DNA of 64,000 nt. Origin: CAYOEV01 sp964403075 (lineage in GTDB: Bacteria; Bacteroidota; Bacteroidia; Cytophagales; Cyclobacteriaceae). Below are positions 51,088 through 61,000 of this stretch, one piece after another; the stretch's first letter is position 1, and each line of letters starts with the position of its first letter. The stretch is taken from assembly GCA_964403075.1 (NCBI GenBank), contig CAYOEV010000001.1, positions 186,001 through 250,000 on the forward strand, written 5' to 3'. The position numbers were made by a program, and so were the translations under genes. Below the pieces are notes generated by a model that was given only the letters and a program-made list of their open reading frames with translations, made no database searches and was not told where the DNA came from.

Positions 51088-52123
51088 AGCAGTCCGTTTG
51101 GCCGTCATCCTTTCCGTATTTATTTCCTGCCAGTCCTCCCCAACACTTGAATGGACTTCGACAAGGCAACCCGCAAATACCACCGCATTACTGCAAGCCA
51201 TTCACATCGTTGATTCATCCACTGTATGGGTAAGTGGACATGACGGCACCTTTGGATACACCACCAATGGAGGTAAGCAATGGAATTTTTACCAACACCC
51301 TACAGCAGATACCCTACAATTTCGTGACGTTCACGCCTTCGATTCTTCGAAGGTCCTGTTGATGAGCGCAGGGCCTGGCAAACTGTCGCGTATTTTTTCC
51401 GTTGAGCGTAACGTAATCTGGCGAGAACATTTTGTAATGAAAGACAGTCTGGGCTTCCTGGATTGCATGGATTTCTGGGATGATTCCCGAGGTCTGGCAT
51501 ACGGGGACTCCTTTGATGGCTACCCCTATCTTTTGAAAACAACCAATGGCGGACGCAATTGGAAAAGAATACCAGTGACTACCTTACCGAAAGCGCTTTC
51601 AGGAGAAGGAGGTTTTGCCGCCAGCGGCACCTGCGTGGAGACCGCCTCTGGTGGAAAAGCATGGGTGGCCACAGGGGGAGGAAATGGAGCCAGATTGTTA
51701 TACACGTCAGATTACGGCGAATCCTGGCAGACCATCAAAACAGGAATGAAAGGGGGCGAAGCAGCCGGACACACCAGCATTACTGTTGCCGATGAGGTGG
51801 CCTTTGCAGTTGGCGGGAACCTGCAAACGAACAACCAAAGGAATTCCCGCACTTTCATAAGCATGGACCAGGGTCAAAATTGGTCGGCCACCACGCCGCC
51901 GCCCATTGAAGGAGCCCTTTATGGAAGTGCCATCGCGCCCTACCATGGCCGGCACGTTTTACTCGCCTGTGGACCCAAAGGTTTGGTCGCTTCAGACGAC
52001 TACGGTAAAACCTGGACGTCAGCAGACACTGCCAGCTACTGGGCTACTGCAATCCATGAAAGTGGCCGCGGTTGGGCTGTCGGGCCAAATGGAAAAATTC
52101 TCCAGTTTAAACTGAATAATTAA
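51080..52123 (+). CDS. Ycf48/BNR-type beta-propeller lipoprotein
   Basis: A 347-residue lipoprotein from ATG 51080 (MIKAVRLAVILSVFISC, lipobox FISC). The mature part consists of repeated BNR/Asp-box-like motifs, TTNGGKQWNF, TTNGGRNWKR, TSDYGESWQT, SMDQGQNWSA and SDDYGKTWTS. This is the pattern of Ycf48-like propellers, which bind proteins or glycans. An in-frame ATG 12 nt upstream is less likely. It overlaps rluD by 8 nt (ATGATTAA) and converges with the M20D gene, sharing 4 nt. Substrate unknown. Confidence 0.84.
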   Translation: MIKAVRLAVILSVFISCQSSPTLEWTSTRQPANTTALLQAIHIVDSSTVWVSGHDGTFGYTTNGGKQWNFYQHPTADTLQFRDVHAFDSSKVLLMSAGPGKLSRIFSVERNVIWREHFVMKDSLGFLDCMDFWDDSRGLAYGDSFDGYPYLLKTTNGGRNWKRIPVTTLPKALSGEGGFAASGTCVETASGGKAWVATGGGNGARLLYTSDYGESWQTIKTGMKGGEAAGHTSITVADEVAFAVGGNLQTNNQRNSRTFISMDQGQNWSATTPPPIEGALYGSAIAPYHGRHVLLACGPKGLVASDDYGKTWTSADTASYWATAIHESGRGWAVGPNGKILQFKLNN

Positions 52124-53403
52124 TCCAAACGATCTTCTGGATAATTGAACGCACAGCTCAGCATCGCCTTCATTCCAATCAGCATCGCTGCGTCATCTAC
52201 ATAAAAATCGGGCGTGTGATGTGGGGCACAATCACCGGTAGGGCATCCCCCAACAAAAAAGTAAAAACCCGGCACTTCGTTGGCAAAAAAGGAAAAATCT
52301 TCCGCTCCCGTTTCCGCCGGTACAAGTAAAACCCGATCTGGCTTTACGGATGCCTTCAGCCATCCAACGGCTTTATCTGTTAGTTTGAGGTCATTAAAGG
52401 TAATCGGCACCGCCTTATCGATAGCTAGCTCTACTGTTGCGCCCTGGCTGGCCGCGATGTATTCAGCGGTACGCTGCATGCGCTCGTGAATGAAATCCTG
52501 CATTTCCACATCCAGCGTGCGTAAGGTTCCGATCATCACTACTTCTTCAGGTATAATGTTGTTTCTAACCCCACCCTGGATCAGACCGACAGTCAACACG
52601 GCCGCTTCATTGGTCAGATTAATTTGACGACTAACAATGGTTTGATAACCATTGATGATCAACGCAGAAGTAACAATGGGATCCACGCTTGTCCAAGGTG
52701 TAGATCCGTGAGATTGCACACCCTTTACTTTTAACACCCACCGGTCGGCCGCGGCCATGGTACCTCCTGGCTTATAGGTGAGATCGCCCACAGCGGCCTG
52801 CGAATCGATATGCAAACCAAAGATGACCTCTACATCCGGGTTTTTTAACACGCCCTCCTCTACCATCAATTTGGCGCCACCCGATTCACCGGAAGGAGGT
52901 CCCTCCTCAGCAGGCTGGAAAATAAACTTTATGGTGCCCTTGATGTCTTGCTTCATCCCAGCCAAAACCTCAGCCACGCCCATCAGCATGGCCACATGCG
53001 TGTCGTGACCACAGGCATGCATGACTCCCGTTTCCTGGCCATTGTAGGTGCCAACTGCCTTTGAGGCCCATGCTAAATCCACACGTTCAGTTACCGGTAA
53101 CGCATCCATGTCCGCGCGGAGCGCGATCACCGGACCAGGTTTTTCACCCTTTAAAATGCCAACGACACCAGTCTTTGCTACTTCCGTTTTTACCTCCATG
53201 CCCAGCGACACCAAGTGTTTGGCAACCATCTTGGCTGTATTGTATTCCCTATTGGATAACTCAGGGTTCTGGTGAATATGGTGGCGCCACTCGATGACCT
53301 TTTGATTCACTTTTTCGGCTGCCACGAAAGCCGCATCTAAATTTTGCGCTTGCAGATTGCCCACTACTGCACACCCTGCTAGGAGTAAGGTTAATTTCTT
53401 CAT
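52120..53403 (-). CDS. Exported M20D-family amidohydrolase
   Basis: A 427-residue enzyme with a signal peptide (ending GNLQAQ at residue 20; an LAGC at residues 9-12 could be a very short lipobox, less likely). HACGHDTHVAMLMG (about residues 129-142) holds the M20D metal ligands, EEGPPSG the catalytic Glu and GLHIDSQAAVG a third segment. The group includes IAA-amino-acid and hippurate hydrolases. It is coupled to cysS (10-nt gap). A role in peptide or acyl-amino-acid scavenging in the periplasm is inferred. Confidence 0.88.
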   Translation of the reverse strand: MKKLTLLLAGCAVVGNLQAQNLDAAFVAAEKVNQKVIEWRHHIHQNPELSNREYNTAKMVAKHLVSLGMEVKTEVAKTGVVGILKGEKPGPVIALRADMDALPVTERVDLAWASKAVGTYNGQETGVMHACGHDTHVAMLMGVAEVLAGMKQDIKGTIKFIFQPAEEGPPSGESGGAKLMVEEGVLKNPDVEVIFGLHIDSQAAVGDLTYKPGGTMAAADRWVLKVKGVQSHGSTPWTSVDPIVTSALIINGYQTIVSRQINLTNEAAVLTVGLIQGGVRNNIIPEEVVMIGTLRTLDVEMQDFIHERMQRTAEYIAASQGATVELAIDKAVPITFNDLKLTDKAVGWLKASVKPDRVLLVPAETGAEDFSFFANEVPGFYFFVGGCPTGDCAPHHTPDFYVDDAAMLIGMKAMLSCAFNYPEDRLD

Positions 53404-53413
53404 TGTTAAGTTT

Positions 53414-54898
53414 TCATTGTTCGTCGTAAGCCCAGGCTATCTTGTCTTTCATGTCCTGAATAACTATGCCGTGGGTTTTTAAATCAGACCTGATGTCATC
53501 AACCGTATCAAATTTCCTGGCCTTTTTTGCCTCCGCATACTGCTTGAGCAACACATCTATTACCCATTCTCCGTCCACTCGCACTTCACGTTTTAATCCT
53601 AAAACCTCTTCCGTGAAATCCAAAAAAGTTTTAATCATTCGCTCGAAAGTCGCCTTGCCGATCGTTCCATGCGCCAACCCACCTGAATATAGCGAATTAA
53701 TTTTTTTCAGCAGGTTGAATAAATGTCCAATAGTCATGGCCGTGTTAAAATCATCGTTCATCGCCCATTCACACTTGTCGCACATAGACAAAATGTTTTG
53801 TACTTCTTCTGCATCCATCTCTTCCTTGACCTCATTTGGCCATTTCATCTGTCCGGCAATGCGCATGCCGTTGGCCATCTTCAAAAAGCCTTTTCTTGCC
53901 GCTTCAAGTGCATCGTTAGAAAAATCCAGTGTGCTGGCATAATGCGATTGCAGCATAAAAAAGCGAACAGTCATCGGTGAATAGCCTCTCTCTAACAGGG
54001 GGTGATCCCCACTGATTAATTCATGAGGCAAAAATGAGTTCCCCAATGATTTACTCATTTTTTGACCATGAACAGTCAGCATATTGGTGTGCAACCAATA
54101 TCTGGCTCCACCTTCACCGCAGGCGCCCTTGTTTTGCGCAATTTCACATTCGTGATGCGGAAATTTCAAATCCATTCCACCGCCATGAATATCGAAAGTC
54201 TGGCCAAGATATTTGGTGCTCATGGCTGAACACTCCAGATGCCATCCAGGAAAACCTTCGCCCCAGCGAGTTTTCCAACGCATGATGTGATTGGGATTGG
54301 CTTTTTTCCAAAGCGCAAAATCCAAAGGATTTCGCTTGTCTTCACCACCTTCCAGGGCACGCGTCTGTTCTAGCAAGTCATCGATATTCCGTCCACTCAA
54401 TTGGCCATATCCTTCCAATTGGTGGTATTTGAGTACGTCGAAATAAACAGATCCATTGGATTCATAAGCGAGCCCCTTGGTAAGCAGCTTTTCTATTATT
54501 TCCAGTTGTTCCAGCAGGTGACCCGTAGCAACTGGTTCTATGTCCGGACGCAGGTTATTGAACAGGTCCATCACGTCATGGAAGTCATTGGTGTACAGCT
54601 GCACCACTTCCATAGGCTCCAGATTATCCAGCTTTGCTTTCTTGCTGATTTTATCTTCCCCCGAGTCTAATAAATGACCTACATCCGTTAGATTTCTTAC
54701 GTATCTCACTTTGTATCCTACATGGCGCAGGTAGCGATAGATCACGTCAAAACTCATAAAAGTCCGCACATTTCCGAGATGCACATTGTTGTAAACGGTG
54801 GGCCCGCAAACGTAAAGGCCCACAAAAGGCGATTCCAATGGCCGAAAAACCTCTTTTTCCCGCGTCAGTGAGTTGAAAACACGTAGCTCTTTGCTCAT
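53414..54898 (-). CDS. cysS: Cysteinyl-tRNA synthetase
   Basis: A 494-residue class I synthetase that charges tRNA-Cys. LYVCGPTVYNNVHLGNVRTF (in parts, residues about 27-47) provides a zinc Cys and the HIGH-type motif HLGN. KMSKSLGNS (about 281) is the KMSKS loop, and zinc ligands Cys-His are near LECSAMS and PHHECEIAQ. Length is normal. It is first of a minus-strand pair with the M20D gene. Confidence 0.96.
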   Translation of the reverse strand: MSKELRVFNSLTREKEVFRPLESPFVGLYVCGPTVYNNVHLGNVRTFMSFDVIYRYLRHVGYKVRYVRNLTDVGHLLDSGEDKISKKAKLDNLEPMEVVQLYTNDFHDVMDLFNNLRPDIEPVATGHLLEQLEIIEKLLTKGLAYESNGSVYFDVLKYHQLEGYGQLSGRNIDDLLEQTRALEGGEDKRNPLDFALWKKANPNHIMRWKTRWGEGFPGWHLECSAMSTKYLGQTFDIHGGGMDLKFPHHECEIAQNKGACGEGGARYWLHTNMLTVHGQKMSKSLGNSFLPHELISGDHPLLERGYSPMTVRFFMLQSHYASTLDFSNDALEAARKGFLKMANGMRIAGQMKWPNEVKEEMDAEEVQNILSMCDKCEWAMNDDFNTAMTIGHLFNLLKKINSLYSGGLAHGTIGKATFERMIKTFLDFTEEVLGLKREVRVDGEWVIDVLLKQYAEAKKARKFDTVDDIRSDLKTHGIVIQDMKDKIAWAYDEQ

Positions 54899-54998
54899 TC
54901 GTTACCTGGGGATTTTAAAAGCATCAAAGAAAATATAATTTGACCGAATTGCATTGAAGTGAAGTTCGGTACAAACTTTGCTTTTCTAGTTTATCTTA

Positions 54999-55029
54999 TT
55001 GTGATTCAAGACCTTTAAATTTAAGTTTT
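54999..55029 (+). promoter_or_regulatory. Candidate Bacteroidota promoter of the CHAT/PorE-like operon
   Basis: TTG (54999-55001) is separated by 20 nt from TAAGTTTT (55022-55029), one base from TAnnTTTG. The first gene's ATG is 22 nt further. The 153-nt gap upstream separates this operon from divergent cysS. Confidence 0.45.
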
Positions 55030-55051
55030 AAACAAATTTAAAAACAAGTGT

Positions 55052-58027
55052 ATGATTCGCGTAGTGGCATTTTTTCTGTTGTTACTACCAGGCTTGATTT
55101 TTGGTCAAACGGCCAATTCATTAATTGATCAGGCGGCAAAACTGGAAAATGAGAATCGCTGGGTCGAGGCGATCGACGCCTATAAAAAAGTCATCGATGG
55201 TTTCGGAGATCAGCTGCTCCCTTTGCAAAAGGCAAATATCTACAACTCGCTAGGTCTTTTACATTTTGATTTACTTAACCCAGATAAATCTGAATACTAC
55301 CTCAATCTTTCTATCGCATTCCACGAAGACAATGGTATCCCGGATCAAGTTGCTTATGCGACCGCTCTCAAAAACCTGGGCGTACTCTTCATTGAACGTG
55401 GGGAATACGACCTGGCCAAAGATTACCTGGAAAAATCCATCGCCATTTATGAAGAAAAAGAAGGCAAACGTTCGGTTGACTATGCCATAGCCCGCTGCGA
55501 TCTGGCCGAGTTGTATGAAGAGGTAGGTTATTACGGATTGGCTTATGACATCTTTTCCGAATCGCTTGATATCTTGAAAGAAAACGACGACCGGTTATCT
55601 CCAGAGTATGCCACTGTTTGCCAGCACATGGGAGAGATTATGTTCTTAAACGGCCGTTCGCGCGAAGCCACGGAATTCATCAACGAAAGTACCGCCATTT
55701 ACAAAAGGCTTGGCGCCAATTACGATGTGCCCCGAGCTGAAGCACTCGAAGACTTGGGAAAATTTTATGAGGATATGGGTCGTTTTGGTGAAGCAGAGGA
55801 GAAACTGTTAGAAGCCCTGAAGTTAAAACAAAGTATTCCTGGCGAAGCGGAAATTTTACTGATTGAAATATTGAACGATCTGGGCGTTTTGTATCTCAAT
55901 ACACGCGACTACAAGCGCTCCGAAGAGTTATTCCAGCAGGTCATTGACAAAACCGAGACCCACTTGGGTAAAGACCATCGCTTTTACGCCACGGCAAATA
56001 ACAATATGGGCACCATTGCCACGGCCTTGGGTGATTTAGACCGTGCCAAGATGCACCTTACGACCGCACTCGAAACTTATGAAAAACGATATGGCCACAA
56101 CCATCCATTATCCGCTAATACTTTGAACAACTTGGCCAGAGTAGAACGGGCAATGGGTAATATTCCACAGGCGGAGATGTACTACAAACGCGTACTTGAG
56201 ATCGATGAACAATTACACGGTAAAAACAATCCTGACTACGCCACCACCTTAATTAACCTGGCCATCCTATACACGTCTGTTGGTGAAGATGAACAAGCAG
56301 AACCTTATTACTTGCAGGCAAGGCAAATTAGGAAGGATGTGTTAGGTGTAGATCACCCCGCCTACTTTAGCATTCTGCGTTTCCTGGGGCTTCATTACCT
56401 TACCAAAGGAAATAAAATACAAGCCGAGGCCACGTTCAGGGAAAGTATCGAGCTGCGATTGAAACACCTCAACACCGTCTTCCCTGCTTTTACAGAGCAA
56501 GAAAAAATCAAATTTTATAAAGAGGTACGCGACGAAATTGACCGCTACAATTATCTGGCTTTGGATCTCCTAAACCAACGGCCTGAATTGGTGAAAAACA
56601 TTTTGGACTTTCAAATTAAAACCAAAGCGATTCTCCTTTCTTCCTCTGAACGTTTAAGGGACCAGATCATCAACGGCACGGATGAAGCATTAAAAAACCA
56701 ATATACGACTTGGAAACAGAAAAAATCAGACCTCGCCACCTATTACCAAATGGGACAACAGGTTCTGGCTGACCGAAATATCAACCTGCAAGCAGAAGAG
56801 AATCGTGTGGAAAAGATGGAGAAAGAACTGGTCCTGAAAATCAAAGATTTCGACAATGTGCTTCCCGGTGAAGACAAAAATTGGCGGGCTGCCTGGTCTA
56901 AGTTAGGTAATGATGAATCATACGTTGAAATGGTTCGAATCCGAGAATTTACAGCCAATAAATTGGGTGGTGCCACCATTTTCGGATTTACAGACTTCAC
57001 ACAATATCTGGCCATAGTCCTCACTCCATCCAATGCCACCCCACAATTTGTAATTTTAGGTGATGACTTCCGAACCGAGGATGCCCATTTCGCACAATAC
57101 CGAAATTCCATGGTTTATGGTGTGGATCAAACCGAAACTTTTGAAAAATATTGGCAACCAATCCATGAACTAGTGCGTGGTTCCAAACGGGTTTGGATGT
57201 CTCCTGATGGCATTTTTTACAAAATGAACCCGAATGCCTTTCGCATGCCTGGGGAAAAATTTGTGATCGATGAGTATTTCGTTAATTACCTGACCAATGC
57301 AAAGGATTTGTTCAGGGAGCCTTTAGAGCTAAATACAGGTCGAAAAGTATCCCTTTTTGGTAATCCAGTTTTCGGTGTAATCCCTGATATGAATCTCCCG
57401 AATTTACCGGGTGCTGAAGAAGAAGTAAAACAGATTTCGAAAATGTTTAGAAATGATTGGAAATCACAAACCTTTGTTCAAGATGAAGCAAGTGAGTTAC
57501 GTTTGCGCTCCGCATTTAATCCTACCATACTACATCTTGCTACCCACGGATTTTTCGGTAGAAACAATCGGTTCATTGCGTCGTTGCTACCAGAAAACAA
57601 TCCCTTATTTGCCTCCGGGCTGATCCTGACAGGCGTCGACAGAACTTACCGACAATTCAACCAGGGTTTGGCCACTGAACCGGAAAATGACGGCATTTTA
57701 ACCGCTCAAGAAGCTTCCAACCTCGACCTAACCCAGACCGAACTTGTGGTCCTCTCGGCCTGCGAGACCGGGCTCGGCGACATCAAAAACGGAGAAGGAG
57801 TTTATGGATTGCAACGCGCCTTTATGACTGCCGGTGCCAGACATTTAGTAACCAGCTTAAGTAAGGTAGAAGATCAGGCCACCAGTGAACTGATGCAGGC
57901 ATTTTATGAGCGTTACCTGAAAAGCAATAAAATTGGAGTAGCTTTTGAAGAAGCGCAACGTGAGATGAGAAATAAGTACAATGAACCCAAAGTTTGGGGA
58001 TCGTTTATCTTAATAGGTAAGGGGTAA
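55052..58027 (+). CDS. Exported TPR-CHAT protein (caspase-like peptidase domain)
   Basis: A 991-residue protein. A signal peptide (1-19, ending LIFGQ) is followed by at least ten tetratricopeptide repeats (about residues 25-470; ALKNLGVLFIERGEYDLAKDYL, NLAILYTSVGEDEQAEPYY). A helical linker (about 500-640) precedes the C-terminal CHAT domain (about 690-991). The catalytic dyad is visible: His832 in LHLATHGFFG and Cys904 in LSACETGLGD. CHAT is a caspase-related peptidase fold; in other systems it acts in proteolytic signalling. The signal peptide places this one outside the cytoplasm. Ten nt separate it from the giant PorE-like gene, so the two are very likely cotranscribed. Its substrates are unknown. 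Confidence 0.9.
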   Translation: MIRVVAFFLLLLPGLIFGQTANSLIDQAAKLENENRWVEAIDAYKKVIDGFGDQLLPLQKANIYNSLGLLHFDLLNPDKSEYYLNLSIAFHEDNGIPDQVAYATALKNLGVLFIERGEYDLAKDYLEKSIAIYEEKEGKRSVDYAIARCDLAELYEEVGYYGLAYDIFSESLDILKENDDRLSPEYATVCQHMGEIMFLNGRSREATEFINESTAIYKRLGANYDVPRAEALEDLGKFYEDMGRFGEAEEKLLEALKLKQSIPGEAEILLIEILNDLGVLYLNTRDYKRSEELFQQVIDKTETHLGKDHRFYATANNNMGTIATALGDLDRAKMHLTTALETYEKRYGHNHPLSANTLNNLARVERAMGNIPQAEMYYKRVLEIDEQLHGKNNPDYATTLINLAILYTSVGEDEQAEPYYLQARQIRKDVLGVDHPAYFSILRFLGLHYLTKGNKIQAEATFRESIELRLKHLNTVFPAFTEQEKIKFYKEVRDEIDRYNYLALDLLNQRPELVKNILDFQIKTKAILLSSSERLRDQIINGTDEALKNQYTTWKQKKSDLATYYQMGQQVLADRNINLQAEENRVEKMEKELVLKIKDFDNVLPGEDKNWRAAWSKLGNDESYVEMVRIREFTANKLGGATIFGFTDFTQYLAIVLTPSNATPQFVILGDDFRTEDAHFAQYRNSMVYGVDQTETFEKYWQPIHELVRGSKRVWMSPDGIFYKMNPNAFRMPGEKFVIDEYFVNYLTNAKDLFREPLELNTGRKVSLFGNPVFGVIPDMNLPNLPGAEEEVKQISKMFRNDWKSQTFVQDEASELRLRSAFNPTILHLATHGFFGRNNRFIASLLPENNPLFASGLILTGVDRTYRQFNQGLATEPENDGILTAQEASNLDLTQTELVVLSACETGLGDIKNGEGVYGLQRAFMTAGARHLVTSLSKVEDQATSELMQAFYERYLKSNKIGVAFEEAQREMRNKYNEPKVWGSFILIGKG

Positions 58028-58037
58028 AGTTGAAAAT

Positions 58038-61000
58038 ATGATAAGGAAAGGGTTTTTCCTTCTTCTTGGCATTGGATTTTTTGCGGCACAGTCGCAGACA
58101 ATTGCAGACATTGTCAAACAAGGGGATAGGGACAGAAACAATGGCCTTTATGTAAAGGCCATCAACATATACAAAGAGGCACTGGAACGGGAACCCCGAC
58201 ACAGGGGCGCTAAATTTGGTCTGGCCGAATCTTACCGTCAGATTTTTGACTATGAGCAGGCTGAATATTACTACGACCTGGTGGGTCGCTCAAACGATCC
58301 AAACTATGGCATGGCCAAGTTCAATCACGGATTAATGGCCAAGCTAAATGGCAAATACGCCGAGGCACTCAAAATTTTTCAGAACTTTCGTCAGTTTCTG
58401 GAAGAGCAAAAATTGGAGGATGCCCAAAACTTCCAGTACTATTACAAGCAAGCCAGAATCGAAATTGATGGTTGCCAGCTGGCACTTAATCAGATGACCA
58501 TGAGCCACCCCAATCATGTATTTCAACTGTTGGACCCGCCTGCCAATTCCGAATACAGCGATTACGCAGCATTCAGCGTAGACCACGATTCTCTTATTTG
58601 TCTGACTTCGGCCAGACAATCCGGGAAAGGTAGCCTTGAGGACAATCAGTTTGGTGAGTCATTTTCCGATCTGTTTCGTTTCCGATTCAACGGTTCTAAA
58701 TGGGAAGCGTACGACCCGGGTGACCGATTCGAAAAAGTAGTCAATACAAAATGGGGTGATGGCTCTGGCTCGTTCAATCGTGACCGCACGAAATTTTATT
58801 ATACCAACTGTGACGAGAGTCTGGGAGACGTTTGTCATATTTTTGTCTCCGAACTTATTGACGGAAAGTGGTCTGATCCAAAACCATTGAACCGAAACGT
58901 CAACTTAGACAACGCCAATTCTAAACATCCCAATCTAAGTCCACGAGGTGATACGCTCTTTTTTGCCTCTGACCGTAAAGGAACGTACGGTCAATTAGAT
59001 ATCTGGATGAGTGTCAATGCCGGTGGCGACAATTGGGGTCCACCGCAAAATTTGGGCAAACATGTCAATACCGCTTTTAGTGAAATCTCCCCTTTCTATG
59101 ATCAAAATGAACAAGTACTCTTCTTCTCATCTAATGGTCATCGCGGATTTGGAGGAATGGACATTTACGTTGCCAGAGGGAATACCCTGAACAATGCGGA
59201 AATATACAATGCAGGTGTCCCCTTCAATTCCAATAAGGATGACATTTTCTTTTTTCTTGGCCTCAAAAAAGGTTATCTAACCTCTAATCGAGATGAAGGG
59301 GTTGGAAAGTTTGATATCTACGGATTCAACATTCAATCCAAGCACGACATAGTCACCGAAATATCAAGTGAAAATACAATCGCCGGTCGTAATTCATTGT
59401 TTGCAGATGATTTCAATTTCGACAATCGAAACACACAAGTTATCAATCAAATCATCTCTCGTAGATTGTCGGCGGCCGTTACCGGAGCCGACCTGGTGCT
59501 CACCAGTGACCAGTTGGCCGTTTTCAACTCCTTGAGCGATGACGACAAAAATCGTATTGATCGCATCGTGGATGCACGCATGCGAAACATGTCCTCCAAC
59601 GACCTGCGTTCGGTTCGGTCGCAGGATGATTTTTACTACCAAAATCTTTCTTCGGATAAACGTCAGCAGGTAGATCAGCTAGTCAGTTCATACATCGAAC
59701 AGCAGGGGTTAGGTTTAAGCGTATCTCTAAAGGACGATGCAAAAAATTTCTACGAAGGAGTAGATATCAAAGAACAGGAACAGTTAGATATTTTCATCTC
59801 TGAACGGCTCAAAGCAGCCAAAAACTACCTGCCAACCACGCCAAATTATGATGTGTTGGGGGCAGAAGATAAAGCACGGGTCGACGGTATTGTAACCAAA
59901 TATGTGCAGCAAAAACGTAGTTTAGACAAACTCCTGTTGAGTGTTCAAGAGAATGCATTTGTCAACAATATGGACAATCCGGTCCAGGTAAATTATGCCA
60001 TTCGCGAGCGATTGGTCGCCTTAAGTCGGTTGCCCGAATTTGAACTGAAAGAAGAAGATCAGATTTTCTACCAAAACCTGACCGAACAACACAAGGAGAG
60101 CCTGAAAGGGATGGCATCGAGTTTCCTTTCTACGGACATTTCTGCATTTGAAGCATCCACCAAAAGCGAAGACGTACAGATGATGTCACAGTATACGGGT
60201 AAACGCGGAGAGACCATGGACAAGCTTTTGGTGAAATTATTCTCCAACCTCGCAGATGCTGACCTGTATCTGGTAGAAACCTATTTCACAGTTGAAGATT
60301 TAAAGTCTTTGGGCAATGCCAGTCCTGAAGATGCCTACAACCAGCTGGTTCGAAATAACCGCAACCTCACTGACGAAGACAGAATCGCATTGAAACGTTT
60401 TGTGTATTCTGGTTTCCAGTCTTACCTGGCAACAGATGAGCCCGTTTTTGTGAACATGATGCCGGAGATGGCGGTGGTGGCTTCAGAAAATTTAGATGAT
60501 GACGAAATCAAGAAATCCATATATCCAACCCCACCAGTTCCCACTACCGTAAATCCAGATGACCTGAGCATCTCCGGAAATTACCAGGAATACGCCTTGG
60601 CTCAATCGATCCATTTTGACGCAGCTGCCGTTCAAAATAAATATAAGCGCCTTCCTGAAGCAGAGCGAAAATTACTCGATCGGGTAGTTGCTGAAAAATT
60701 AATCAATGATGACTACAACCAGCATCCGGAATGGCGGACTTCAGATGGTCAGTTCTACAAAGATCTGGTGGTGGCTGAGCAAGGTTTTGTAGATGTTATG
60801 ACAAAATCAGTTGCCGCCCAACCCTTGACATCAACAGAGTCATCCCTTTTACCAGCCGCTGAGGCCACCTACCTGGAGAAAAGTCAATCGGAGCAAAATC
60901 AATGGGCCCGGATCATTTATGCCAATACCCTGGAGGAGGACAAGAAAACTTACAGCCTTTCCCGGCCGGATAAGGAGGCGTTTGAACGTTTACCCAATGA

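Noticed and set aside
55052..58027. TPR-CHAT protein as a CRISPR-associated protease (Csx29/craspase type)
   Set aside because: It has a signal peptide, so it is exported, and no cas gene or CRISPR repeat is present in the window.
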